45,803 nucleotides of DNA from contig CAXGAH010000019.1 of the NCBI GenBank assembly GCA_964007875.1, positions 1 to 45,803 on the forward strand. Direction: 5' to 3'. The stretch comes from UBA1275 sp002323515 (lineage in GTDB: Bacteria > Bacteroidota > Rhodothermia > Balneolales > Balneolaceae). The translations under genes were made by a program, and so were the position numbers. Below, in pieces: positions 33,050-42,042 of the stretch; the first letter of the stretch is position 1, and the number at the start of each line of letters is the position of its first letter. The notes beneath the pieces were generated by a model that worked only from the letters and a program-made list of their open reading frames with translations, made no database searches and had not been told where the DNA came from.

Positions 33050-33676
33050 ATGCATCTCCAACCTCAAAAACCTGACACAGTTAGAACGATCAAGCATATT
33101 TCCCCCCCCTGTATTAGGCCTATTTTTTGTGAGCTTCTCGCATCTAGCTTTTGCTCAATCACCGTATGCCTCACAAGATTTTACTGTATGTGATTATGCC
33201 GAGGTGGAAGTGTCTACGAGTGGTGGACGAATCGAAGTAATTAGAAAAAAACGACTAAGGTTACCGTAAACGCGATTGTTTACGTGAATGGAAGGAGATC
33301 CTCAAAATGCAAATTTAGATAACGGGTTTATAACTATAGAAGAAATTCAGGGCAAAATAGTGGCAAAAGCTGAAAAAGAAAGTAATATGGGGTGGTTACG
33401 AGGTGGTAATAACGTGAGTATTGCTTTTGAAATTGAAACGCCGGTTAATACAGAGCTCAATGCCAGAACTTCAGGGGGTTCCATTAGTACTAAAAACCTA
33501 GCTGGAAACCAGTATACTCGTACATCAAGCTGGGTAATACGACTTGAAAATATCGAAGGCCAAGCCGAAGTAGCTACTAGCGGAGGATCAATATGTGCTA
33601 AAAAGGTAACCCAGGACTAAAAGCCAGAACCTCTGGGGGCTCCGCCTCGCTTAAGTACTATAAAGCAGTATCTTAG
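33050..33676 (+). pseudogene. Multiply frameshifted DUF4097-like (adhesin-type beta-helix) secreted protein gene
   Basis: Pieces of one secreted protein lie in successive frames. MHLQPQKPDTVRTIKHIS starts at 33050. After a run of eight C residues (33102-33109) the frame changes to LGLFFVSFSHLAFAQ, a signal peptide, then CDYAEVEVSTSGGRIEVI. After a run of seven A residues (33245-33251) comes KTTKVTVNAIVYVNG. From 33288 it continues NANLDNGFITIEEIQGKIVA, LNARTSGGSISTKNLAG and VATSGGSICAKK, and after another shift LKARTSGGSASLK. Repeated TSGGS turns and alternating strands are typical of DUF4097. At least four frame changes show that the gene is dead. The intact length would be at least 200 residues. 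Confidence 0.75.
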
Positions 33677-33782
33677 ATAGTGTTTATGGCATGAGTTTTA
33701 ATTTCCGATTAGTTAGTTAATGAATTTATGAGGGAAGAATCCCTCGTTTTTTCTTTAGAGGAATAGGTGGTATTTTGTAACT

Positions 33783-34007
33783 ATGCAAGAAATGAATGTA
33801 GAAAATAACACAGAAAGGGAACGACCAAGCTTTGAACAAGCTTTAAAAGAATTGGAACATATAGTTCAAGAGTTGGAAAAAGATGATGTGTCTTTGGAAA
33901 GGTCTATTGAACTGTATCAAAAAGGGGTTGAACTCTCAAAAAAATGCTCTGATTTATTAGATAAAGCAGAGTTAAAAATTCAAGAGGTTCAATCTAGTTC
34001 GAATTAA
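33783..34007 (+). CDS. xseB: Exodeoxyribonuclease VII small subunit
   Basis: A 74-residue helical protein with the family pattern FEQALKELEHIVQELEKDDV and SLERSIELYQKGVELSKKCS. XseB binds in several copies to each XseA large subunit to form exonuclease VII, which degrades single-stranded DNA. xseA is not in the window; the large subunit must be encoded elsewhere. It lies 15 bases before dxs. Pairing of xseB with isoprenoid genes is common in bacteria, although ispA often sits between them and is missing here. Confidence 0.92.
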   Translation: MQEMNVENNTERERPSFEQALKELEHIVQELEKDDVSLERSIELYQKGVELSKKCSDLLDKAELKIQEVQSSSN

Positions 34008-34022
34008 TTTCTGGGTTAAACC

Positions 34023-36032
34023 ATGGATTCAACCAATCATACAGTGAATAACGAGTCTTTAGTGTCTGTTTCTTCAGCGGGTCCCTTATTAAAGAATATT
34101 CAATCGCCTGCGGATCTAAAAAAGCTCTCAATGACACAGTTGCGAGAAGTTTCAGACGAATTACGTCAATTTATAATAGATACAGTCTCGGTGCATGGAG
34201 GTCATTTTGGAGCCTCTCTGGGTGTGGTTGAATTAACAGTTGCATTGCATTATGTCTACAATTCACCTAATGATAGTATTATTTGGGATGTTGGACACCA
34301 AGCATACGGGCATAAAATTCTGACGGGTAGAAGAGATCAATTTCATACAAACCGTACCTATGAAGGTCTATCGGGTTTTCCGAAGCGTTCGGAAAGTGAG
34401 CATGATGCATTTGGAGTAGGTCACTCGTCTACTTCCATTTCAGCTGCCCTTGGTATGGCAGTAGCAAATGACCTTGATGGTACAGGTAATAAAGTAGTCG
34501 CTGTTATCGGCGATGGCGCAATGACTGGTGGGCAAGCTTTTGAAGCGCTTAATAACGCTGGGTTCATGAATAAAGATGTGTTAGTCATACTCAATGACAA
34601 TAATATGTCCATTGATCCCAATGTGGGTGCTTTGAACGAATATTTAGCGGATATAACCAGCAGTAAAACGTTTAACAGGGTTCGAGACGAAATTTATGAC
34701 CTGTTAGGACATTTTAAGGCGGCCGGTGATACCATGCGTAAAATAGCTTCACGTTTAGAGTCGGCCATTACCGCGGCGGTAACTCCAGGGTCCTTGTTCC
34801 GTTCTTTTGGCTTCAAATATTATGGGCCTATTGATGGTCATGATGTTGATGGTCTTAGAAAAACGCTTGAAGACTTGAAAAATGTTAAAGGACCCAAGCT
34901 TCTGCATGTAGTTACTGTCAAGGGTAAAGGTTTTGCACCTGCTGAGAGAGAGCAAACTAAGTGGCATGCTCAAAGTTCACCGTTTGACAAAATAACGGGT
35001 AAATCATTAGCTACACCATCGGTGAATGTGAAAGCCCCAAAGTATCAAGATGTATTTGGCGAGGCGTTAGTTCAACTAGCTCAAAAAAACGAACAAATCG
35101 TTAGCATGACACCGGCCATGCCAAGTGGTTCTAGTTTGCTGCCTATGATGCACGCTTTTCCAGATCGAGCGTTCGATGTTGGCATAGCGGAACAACACGC
35201 CGTTACATTTGCGGCAGGTTTAGCAGCTCAGGGTAAAAAAGCTATTTGTGCCATTTATTCTACCTTTTTACAACGTGGTTTTGATCAATTGGTTCATGAT
35301 GTAGCTATTCAAAAACTACCCGTTGTTTTTTGTATTGATCGCGCGGGCGTGGTGGGTGCTGACGGACCAACACATCATGGGGCTTATGACATAAGTTATT
35401 TACGTTCGATTCCGAATTTGATTATTTCTTCGCCATTGAATGAGCAGGATCTCAGAGATATGATGTTTACCGCATCAGAGTATGATGAAGCGGCATGGGC
35501 TATTCGCTATCCAAGAGGAGCATCAACCGGCATGATTGTAAGAGAGCATTTTGAGTCAATGCCCATTGGTAAAGGCAAAAAAATTAAGGATGGCGAGATC
35601 GTTGCTATAGCAACATTTGGTCCTATTGGTAAATATGCTATTCAAGTTTGTGAGGCATATGCTGCCGAGGGGATTCACATTGCGCATTATGATATGCGAT
35701 ACGCTAAACCTTTAGATATACAATTACTCAACGAAATTGCAATGAAATTTGACCACGTTATTACATTGGAAGATGCAGCGGTGGTAGGTGGGTTTGGAAG
35801 TGCAGTCGCTGAATATTATGCTACATTAGACATGGATTCTATAGCGGATATATCGGCCTATGAAAATAAAAATCATCCACCTAGGCTGCACATCATGGGT
35901 TTGCCAGATAGAATTATCGAACATGGAACCCAGCGTGAACTACACGATGAAGTGGGCATAGGACCAGAAGGTTTAACGAAAAAAATAGCTTCTATATTGA
36001 CGTATCAAAAAGTCTCTGAATCTAGCGCCTGA
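34023..36032 (+). CDS. dxs: 1-deoxy-D-xylulose-5-phosphate synthase
   Basis: Dxs condenses pyruvate and glyceraldehyde-3-phosphate with thiamine diphosphate, the first step of the MEP isoprenoid pathway. The protein has 669 residues, slightly long because of about 25 extra N-terminal residues. Key elements are HGGHFGASLGVVELTVALHY, WDVGHQAYGHKILTGRR, the ThDP motif GDGAMTGGQAFEALNNAG with NDNNMSI, and YYGPIDGHDVDGL. The transketolase-like second half follows, with DVGIAEQHAVTFAAGLA, HHGAYDISYLRSIP and AIRYPRG. A possible alternative start is an internal methionine near residue 37. queA follows 15 bases later. Confidence 0.96.
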   Translation: MDSTNHTVNNESLVSVSSAGPLLKNIQSPADLKKLSMTQLREVSDELRQFIIDTVSVHGGHFGASLGVVELTVALHYVYNSPNDSIIWDVGHQAYGHKILTGRRDQFHTNRTYEGLSGFPKRSESEHDAFGVGHSSTSISAALGMAVANDLDGTGNKVVAVIGDGAMTGGQAFEALNNAGFMNKDVLVILNDNNMSIDPNVGALNEYLADITSSKTFNRVRDEIYDLLGHFKAAGDTMRKIASRLESAITAAVTPGSLFRSFGFKYYGPIDGHDVDGLRKTLEDLKNVKGPKLLHVVTVKGKGFAPAEREQTKWHAQSSPFDKITGKSLATPSVNVKAPKYQDVFGEALVQLAQKNEQIVSMTPAMPSGSSLLPMMHAFPDRAFDVGIAEQHAVTFAAGLAAQGKKAICAIYSTFLQRGFDQLVHDVAIQKLPVVFCIDRAGVVGADGPTHHGAYDISYLRSIPNLIISSPLNEQDLRDMMFTASEYDEAAWAIRYPRGASTGMIVREHFESMPIGKGKKIKDGEIVAIATFGPIGKYAIQVCEAYAAEGIHIAHYDMRYAKPLDIQLLNEIAMKFDHVITLEDAAVVGGFGSAVAEYYATLDMDSIADISAYENKNHPPRLHIMGLPDRIIEHGTQRELHDEVGIGPEGLTKKIASILTYQKVSESSA

Positions 36033-36047
36033 TAAGCTGCTTTTTGT

Positions 36048-37073
36048 ATGAGTTTAGGAATACACGATTTTGATTTCGAATTACCGGAGCGACTGATTGC
36101 ACAAGAGCCGGCCCACCCTAGAGATCACGCCAAATTGTTGGTGTATGACCGTGCAACTCAACGTATTCAAGATCGCTACTTTTACGAATTAGATAGCTTG
36201 CTAGAGGCGGATACCAAACTGGTCTTAAATAATTCACGGGTCGAAAAATGCCGTTTATTGTTTGAGGGTGGAAAAACAGAAATTTTTGTGTTGGATACGT
36301 TAGGTGCGTATCAGGTTCTGGCAATGGTTAGACCTGGAAAAAAGTTTAAAATGGGAAAAAGAGTACTGTTGGCACAGAACCTTCATGCCGAGGTGCTCTC
36401 AATAACCGAAGATGGACTTCGGATATTGAAACTTTCTCATTCACTTAGCGACGCAGTTTTTGCGCCATTTAAGCATACCCCTTTACCTCCTTATATTGCA
36501 CAAAACGAAGCGTTATCAGAGGAGTATCAAACCGTTTATGCCAAAGATGAGGGAAGCAAGGCGGCGCCTACTGCAGGCTTGCACTTTACCCCAGAATTAA
36601 TGCAGCGTATTGCTGATTCTGGTATTTCTGTTGAAGAACTCACGTTACATGTGGGCATGGGTACCTTTGCACCCGTTAAGACCGAGCGAATTCAAGAGCA
36701 TATTATGCATGAAGAGAGGTATTTTTTACCTGAAGAGGTCGTTGAGCGATTGAATAATACACCCCATATTACGGCGGTGGGCACTACCAGTGTTCGGGTT
36801 TTAGAGTCGGTGGTAGTATTAACTATGGATGTTGAATCTGTGGCTAATAGAAAATTTGAAGCGGGAAGCGGTAGCACGGATATTTTTATTACGCCAGGGT
36901 ACCATTACCAAGCGGTTGATGCACTAATCACCAATTTTCATCTTCCAAAAAGTACCCTTCTCATGTTGGTAGCTGCCTTCGTGGGTCTGGAAGAAATGCA
37001 TCGTATATATGCTCATGCCATAGCTTCTGAGTACAGGTTTTACTCTTTTGGCGATGCAATGTTGTTGAGATAA
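36048..37073 (+). CDS. queA: S-adenosylmethionine:tRNA ribosyltransferase-isomerase QueA
   Basis: QueA transfers and isomerises the ribosyl part of S-adenosylmethionine onto preQ1 in tRNA to give epoxyqueuosine. The 341 residues carry the signatures FDFELPERLIAQEPAHPRDH, KLVLNNSRV, EGSKAAPTAGLHFTPELM, LTLHVGMGTFAPVKTE, AVGTTSVRVLES and TNFHLPKSTLLMLVAAF, ending with YRFYSFGDAMLL. Everything expected for the family is intact. It ends the xseB-dxs-queA run; the 199 bases to nqrA hold a weak hairpin (CCTGG ... CCAGG near 37108-37129) without a clear T run. Confidence 0.95.
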   Translation: MSLGIHDFDFELPERLIAQEPAHPRDHAKLLVYDRATQRIQDRYFYELDSLLEADTKLVLNNSRVEKCRLLFEGGKTEIFVLDTLGAYQVLAMVRPGKKFKMGKRVLLAQNLHAEVLSITEDGLRILKLSHSLSDAVFAPFKHTPLPPYIAQNEALSEEYQTVYAKDEGSKAAPTAGLHFTPELMQRIADSGISVEELTLHVGMGTFAPVKTERIQEHIMHEERYFLPEEVVERLNNTPHITAVGTTSVRVLESVVVLTMDVESVANRKFEAGSGSTDIFITPGYHYQAVDALITNFHLPKSTLLMLVAAFVGLEEMHRIYAHAIASEYRFYSFGDAMLLR

Positions 37074-37272
37074 ATCTACTGAGATAAGCCCATCTTAGGC
37101 TTTGGCCTGGAATAGAATTAAGCCAGGGGTAATTTTTCCGATAAAAAGTTATAAAAGACCGAAAAAACACCATCGAAAATTATTATCTTTAGGTCTTATT
37201 TTAGGTAATCAGATACAAAATTGTTGTAAACCACTTGGTTTTACGTATTAACTGACCATCAGAATTGCATAC

Positions 37273-38637
37273 ATGTCAAACGTAGTTACGATTAAGCGAG
37301 GCGTCAATATTGATCTCGTAGGGGAAACCAATCCTGAACTAGGCACCCCTCATTCCATCTCCACTGCAGCTCTTAAACCCTCTGATTTCCAAGGCGTTCG
37401 ATTCAAGTTGTCCGTCAAAGAAGGTGATGAGGTAAAAGCGGGTTCGCCTCTTCTTTATAACAAAGATGTAGAGGCAATGAAATTTTGCTCTCCCGTGAGT
37501 GGTGAAGTGGTTGCTATCGTTCGAGGCGCCCAACGAAGAATATTAGAAGTGCGGGTGTTAGCGGATAAAAAAACTAAGTTCGAAGATTTTGGTGCGGTAG
37601 ACCCGCATAGCATAGATCGCGACGCTGTTATCGAAAAAATGCTCCAGAGTGGAGTTTGGCCTATGCTTAAACAACGGCCGTATAACGTTGCAGCAAATCC
37701 AGAAATAACGCCTAAAGCAATTTTTATTTCTGGATTTGATACGGCGCCCTTAGCACCTGATATGGGGATAATTTTAGAGGGCCAGGAAAAAGAGTTTCAA
37801 GCAGGGGTAGATGCTCTTGCAAAATTGACGGATGGTCCAGTGCACTTAGGGCTTAGTGAATCTAAACCAACGGGTAAAACTTTGGCTTCGGTTAGAGGAG
37901 TTAAAGTTACCAAGTACAAAGGGCCGCATCCTGCCGGTTTAGTAGGTGTTCACATACATCATTTAGATCCCATAGATAAAGGTGAGCATGTGTGGACGAT
38001 TGCACCTGAGCATGTAGTCATATTGGGGCATCTATTTTTGACAGGAACGTATAATGCGCGTACGGTTGTGGCTTTATCAGGCAAGGAAATTAATGAGCGA
38101 CGCTATATCCAAACGGTTATAGGAGCCTGCGTAAAGGAGCTTTTAGAGAACAATTTATCTGATGATGTTCCTGTCCGAATTATTTCAGGTAATGTGTTAA
38201 CAGGCACAAAGATAGAAGAAGATGGGTATATGGGATTTTATGAGCGCCAAATAACGGCTATTCGAGAAGGCGTTGAGCCAGAGTTATTTGGTTGGCTTAT
38301 TCCCAAACCAAACAAGTTCAGTATTTCCAGAGCACTCCCTTCGTGGTTTATGCGACAATTAGGCCAAGTGAAATACGACCTGGATACAAATAATCACGGA
38401 GAACTCCGGGCATTTGTGGTAAGTGGGGAATACGAAAAAGTATTTCCTTTTGACATATTTCCAGTACAACTACTGAAGGCCATCTTGAACGAAGATATAG
38501 ATGCCATGGAGAAATTAGGCTTGTATGAGCTGGTAGAGGAAGATTTTGCTCTGTGTGAAGTGGTTTGTACCTCTAAAATAAATGTTCAAAATATCGTGCG
38601 TGACGGACTAAATCTGTTGCGATCCGAAGTAGGCTAA
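37273..38637 (+). CDS. nqrA: Na+-translocating NADH:quinone reductase subunit A
   Basis: NqrA is the cytoplasmic face subunit of the sodium-pumping NADH:ubiquinone oxidoreductase and contributes to quinone binding. It has 454 residues, starting VVTIKRGVNIDLVGE. Features include VKEGDEVKAGSPLLYNKD, a biotinyl-lipoyl-like module, HPAGLVGVHIHHLDPI and GHLFLTGTYNARTVVALSG. It opens the operon nqrABCDEF-apbE, with 43 bases to nqrB. NQR supplies sodium-motive force, fitting a marine or salt-requiring life. Confidence 0.95.
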   Translation: MSNVVTIKRGVNIDLVGETNPELGTPHSISTAALKPSDFQGVRFKLSVKEGDEVKAGSPLLYNKDVEAMKFCSPVSGEVVAIVRGAQRRILEVRVLADKKTKFEDFGAVDPHSIDRDAVIEKMLQSGVWPMLKQRPYNVAANPEITPKAIFISGFDTAPLAPDMGIILEGQEKEFQAGVDALAKLTDGPVHLGLSESKPTGKTLASVRGVKVTKYKGPHPAGLVGVHIHHLDPIDKGEHVWTIAPEHVVILGHLFLTGTYNARTVVALSGKEINERRYIQTVIGACVKELLENNLSDDVPVRIISGNVLTGTKIEEDGYMGFYERQITAIREGVEPELFGWLIPKPNKFSISRALPSWFMRQLGQVKYDLDTNNHGELRAFVVSGEYEKVFPFDIFPVQLLKAILNEDIDAMEKLGLYELVEEDFALCEVVCTSKINVQNIVRDGLNLLRSEVG

Positions 38638-38680
38638 ATTAGTACGAAGTTAATTCAAACGATAAACTATTCAATTTCCA

Positions 38681-39874
38681 ATGAAAGCTTTACACCAATT
38701 CGTTGACAATAATGTTCACCCATTATTTAAAGAGGGATCTAAATTAGAGAAGTACTGGCCGGTATATGACGGTTTTTACACCTTTTTATTTACACCCGGC
38801 CATCCGGCCGATGGAAAAGCCCATATACGAGATGGGGTAGATTTAAAGCGCACGATGAATACGGTGATTACTGCATTAATACCCACTCTTCTTTTTGGGA
38901 TGTGGAATGTCGGATACCATCACTTTAATGCAATCGGAATAGACGCAATATTCTTTGAGCAATTCTTATTTGGTGCTATAAAGGTAATTCCCATGGTTAT
39001 GGTTTCTTATGGAGTAGGCCTTGGTATAGAGTTTTTGTTTTGTGTTATTAAAGGGCACCAAATTGAAGAGGGCTACTTAGTAAGTGGAATGTTGATACCA
39101 CTTATTATGCCGGTAGATTTACCCCTTTGGATGTTGGCTTTGTCCGTAGCCTTTGCGGTAATCATCGGAAAAGAGGTGTTTGGTGGTACTGGGATGAATA
39201 TCTTCAATCCAGCTTTGCTCGCTAGGGCTTTTGCCTTTTTTGCTTATCCGACCTACATGTCAGGGGATAAAGTTTGGATTAACACTACTGGTACAGAAGG
39301 AATGATGGCGGTTGATGGTTTTTCAGGCGCTACAGCGCTTGGCGATTACGCAACGACCGGTGTTTCTCAGTATAGTGCTTTAGACGCTTTTATTGGAATT
39401 ATTCCTGGGTCGGTTGGTGAAACATCAGTAATAGCTATTATGCTAGGTGCTGGACTACTGTTATTTACAGGTATTGCTAGCTGGAGAATCATGCTAAGCG
39501 CAGTTGTTGGTGGAGTAGTAATGGGACTTATTTTCAACGCCGTTGCTCCATTTGCACTTAGCGCTGAACAAGAAGCATTTATGGCAGTCCCTTTTTGGCA
39601 ACAATTAGTAATGGGAGGTTTTGCTTTTGGTGTAGTATATATGGCTACAGATCCCGTTTCCGGTTCGCAGACCGATACAGGCAAATATGTATATGGCTTT
39701 TTGATAGGATTTCTATCGATCATGATTCGTGTATTCAATCCTGCATATCCTGAGGGAGTTATGTTGGCAATTTTATTCATGAATACGATGGCTCCTTTAG
39801 TAGACCATTACGTAATCCAAGCCAATATCAAGAAAAGAGAACAAAGATTAGCCCTAAAAACAGCAACGGCATAA
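38681..39874 (+). CDS. nqrB: Na+-translocating NADH:quinone reductase subunit B
   Basis: NqrB is the large membrane subunit (397 residues, about ten helices) that carries covalently bound FMN and riboflavin and forms much of the sodium path. The flavinylation motif is D-x-x-S-G-A-T: VDGFSGATALGDY, with the acceptor threonine at 218. Other family stretches are LKRTMNTVITALIPTLLFGM and GKEVFGGTGMNIFNPALLAR. MATDPVSGSQTDTGK is close to the C-terminal end. nqrC starts two bases after its stop. Confidence 0.96.
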   Translation: MKALHQFVDNNVHPLFKEGSKLEKYWPVYDGFYTFLFTPGHPADGKAHIRDGVDLKRTMNTVITALIPTLLFGMWNVGYHHFNAIGIDAIFFEQFLFGAIKVIPMVMVSYGVGLGIEFLFCVIKGHQIEEGYLVSGMLIPLIMPVDLPLWMLALSVAFAVIIGKEVFGGTGMNIFNPALLARAFAFFAYPTYMSGDKVWINTTGTEGMMAVDGFSGATALGDYATTGVSQYSALDAFIGIIPGSVGETSVIAIMLGAGLLLFTGIASWRIMLSAVVGGVVMGLIFNAVAPFALSAEQEAFMAVPFWQQLVMGGFAFGVVYMATDPVSGSQTDTGKYVYGFLIGFLSIMIRVFNPAYPEGVMLAILFMNTMAPLVDHYVIQANIKKREQRLALKTATA

Positions 39875-39876
39875 TT

Positions 39877-40599
39877 ATGGATGTAAATAAAAATTCATAC
39901 ACCTTTCTATTCGCTACGGCTATGGTCGTAGTGGTAGCGGCTTCGTTGTCCTTTGCGGCCACCAACTTAAAACCGTTCCAGGATACCAACGTAGAACAAG
40001 AAAAAATGCAAAGTATTTTGAGTTCTATCCAAATACAAGTAGAACGTTCTCAAGCACCGGAAGCATACGGCACATACATTACAGAAGCGATAGTTTTGCA
40101 AAAAGGAGAAGCCATCGATGGGCAAGATGCTTTTGCAATTGATTTAGCCAAAGAGATTAGAAAATCAGACGAAGAACGTGTGTCTCCTTTATATATAGCC
40201 GATAAAGAAGGTAAAACCTACTACATTATCCCATTGCAAGGTAACGGACTTTGGGGGCCTATATGGGGATATGTTTCTTTAAAGCAAGATATTAATACTG
40301 TATATGGGGCAACCTTTGATCATAAAGCTGAAACACCTGGGCTAGGAGCAGAAATCAATACACCCGTATTTGAAGAACAGTTTAAAGGAAAGCGTATGTT
40401 AGATTCTAATTTGACCTTTGTTGGTATTGATGTGCGTAAAGGTGATGCTTCTACCGAATATGAGGTAGATGGAATTTCTGGTGGTACAATTACTAGTGAT
40501 GGAGTAGAAGCTATGATTCTAGACTGCTTAAAAGAGTATGTTCCTTTTTTAAAAGTGCATAGCGGCAAAACTGCTAAAGCAACATTAATTAGTGAATAG
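39877..40599 (+). CDS. nqrC: Na+-translocating NADH:quinone reductase subunit C
   Basis: NqrC has one N-terminal membrane helix (YTFLFATAMVVVVAASLSFA, 8-27) and a periplasmic FMN domain. The FMN-attachment motif is DGISGGTITSDGV, with acceptor Thr204 and Asp198; this is the Dxx(S/T)GxT pattern with glycine in place of the usual alanine. IPLQGNGLWGPIWGYVSL and ETPGLGAEI are typical. The 240-residue length is normal. ApbE encoded downstream would install the flavin. A gap of 90 bases separates it from nqrD, the largest in the operon. Confidence 0.95.
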   Translation: MDVNKNSYTFLFATAMVVVVAASLSFAATNLKPFQDTNVEQEKMQSILSSIQIQVERSQAPEAYGTYITEAIVLQKGEAIDGQDAFAIDLAKEIRKSDEERVSPLYIADKEGKTYYIIPLQGNGLWGPIWGYVSLKQDINTVYGATFDHKAETPGLGAEINTPVFEEQFKGKRMLDSNLTFVGIDVRKGDASTEYEVDGISGGTITSDGVEAMILDCLKEYVPFLKVHSGKTAKATLISE

Positions 40600-40689
40600 C
40601 GTAACAGCTAAATTAAGTTCATTCTTAAGATGCCTAATAAAACGACCTTATAATACTGATCTAAACAGCCAATCCTTAATTAACCACTC

Positions 40690-41391
40690 ATGGCCGACGT
40701 ATTAGAAAAAAAAGAGGAAGCAAAAGACCTACTAGTCGATAAGCAACCTAAAGAACCTCTTTTTAGTAAAAAAAACAGAAAATTATTAAACGATCCGCTT
40801 AACGATAATAATCCGATCACTGTGCAGGTATTGGGTATTTGTTCCGCTCTTGCCATAACAGTCAAACTATACCCCGCATTGGTTATGTCCATTTCGGTGT
40901 TGTTTGTAATGGCTGCGGGGAATGTGATTGTATCGTTAATGAGAAACTTTATCCCTAACCGGATACGTATCATAGTACAGCTAGTTGTAGTTGCATCTCT
41001 TGTAGCTCTAGTGGATCAAGTACTAAAAGCCTTTGTATATGATGTGTCTAAAGAACTTTCTGTATTTGTAGGTCTTATCATTACCAACTGTATTATTATG
41101 GGTCGTTTAGAGGCATTTGCCCTAGGTAACACGGTTTGGAAATCTTTCTTAGATGGGATCGGGAATGCATTTGGCTATGCTTGGATTTTATTAGCAGTAG
41201 CTTTTTTCAGAGAACTTTTAGGCTCAGGTACGCTGTTTGGTTTCCAAATTATACCAGATGCTTGGTATTTAGCTAACGGCGGGTTTTATAGTAATAATGG
41301 ATTTATGCTTCTTCCGCCCATGGCGCTTATAACGGTAGGTATCATTATATGGGTACAACGTGCTCGCAACACTAAATTGATCGAGGAGTAA
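40690..41391 (+). CDS. nqrD: Na+-translocating NADH:quinone reductase subunit D
   Basis: NqrD is a six-helix membrane subunit, related by inverted symmetry to NqrE. Cys51 (VLGICSALAIT) and Cys134 (IITNCIIMGR) correspond to the two NqrD cysteines that, with two in NqrE, bind the intramembrane 2Fe-2S cluster in the known structure. There is a charged N-terminal extension of about 35 residues (ADVLEKKEEAKDLLVDKQPK) before the usual start, making 233 residues against about 210 in Vibrio. Its role is unknown. NqrE follows after five bases. Confidence 0.95.
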   Translation: MADVLEKKEEAKDLLVDKQPKEPLFSKKNRKLLNDPLNDNNPITVQVLGICSALAITVKLYPALVMSISVLFVMAAGNVIVSLMRNFIPNRIRIIVQLVVVASLVALVDQVLKAFVYDVSKELSVFVGLIITNCIIMGRLEAFALGNTVWKSFLDGIGNAFGYAWILLAVAFFRELLGSGTLFGFQIIPDAWYLANGGFYSNNGFMLLPPMALITVGIIIWVQRARNTKLIEE

Positions 41392-41396
41392 TCATC

Positions 41397-42014
41397 ATGC
41401 AAGAACTCGTTAATTTATTTGTAAAAGCCATATTTGTTGATAATATGATATTTGCCTATTTCCTAGGCATGTGTTCATATTTAGCCGTATCGAAAAAAGT
41501 TTCTACCGCTGTAGGACTTGGAATAGCCGTAATTTTCGTACTAACGATTACAGTACCAGTAAATTTCTTATTAGAAAATTATATACTTCGTGAAGGCGCG
41601 CTAACTTGGCTAAGCCCAGCATTCGCTGAGGTGGATCTAAGTTTTCTATCCTTTATTTTATTTATCGCAGTAATTGCCTCTATGGTTCAGTTAGTTGAGA
41701 TGACGGTAGAAAAATTTTCACCAGGCCTGTATAACGCTTTAGGTATTTTCTTACCACTAATTGCTGTGAACTGCGCTATTCTAGGCGGTTCACTATTCAT
41801 GCAGGAGAGAAACTTTATCGGTATAACCGAAGCTACTGTTTTTGGGTTCGGTAGTGGAATAGGTTGGTTTTTAGCCATCGTTGCTATTGCCGCCATTCGA
41901 GAAAAAATTCAATATTCAAACGTGCCTGCCCCTTTAAAAGGTTTAGGGATTACATTTATTGTAACCGGACTTATGGGGATTGCATTTATGTCCTTTATGG
42001 GGATTAAGTTATAA
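41397..42014 (+). CDS. nqrE: Na+-translocating NADH:quinone reductase subunit E
   Basis: A 205-residue membrane subunit paired with NqrD. Cys26 (YFLGMCSYLAVS) and Cys126 (IAVNCAILGG) complete the intramembrane 2Fe-2S site. It begins MQELVNLFVKAIFVDNMIFA, a standard NqrE N-terminus, and has six membrane helices. It ends 28 bases before nqrF. Nothing is unusual. Confidence 0.96.
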   Translation: MQELVNLFVKAIFVDNMIFAYFLGMCSYLAVSKKVSTAVGLGIAVIFVLTITVPVNFLLENYILREGALTWLSPAFAEVDLSFLSFILFIAVIASMVQLVEMTVEKFSPGLYNALGIFLPLIAVNCAILGGSLFMQERNFIGITEATVFGFGSGIGWFLAIVAIAAIREKIQYSNVPAPLKGLGITFIVTGLMGIAFMSFMGIKL

Positions 42015-42042
42015 CACCAAAACGTTTTTATACGATATCATC

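Noticed and set aside
32870..33097. 75-codon minus-strand frame with a hydrophobic middle
   Set aside because: No recognisable family, and it overlaps the start of the DUF4097-like pseudogene on the other strand. The region appears degenerate, and a chance frame is more likely.
33102..33109. C8 tract as an active phase-variation switch
   Set aside because: Other frameshifts downstream already kill the gene, so changing this tract alone could not restore a full protein; kept only as a possible first lesion.
39367..39780. 137-codon minus-strand frame opposite nqrB
   Set aside because: A shadow of the nqrB membrane-protein codon pattern; nqrB is certain on the plus strand.
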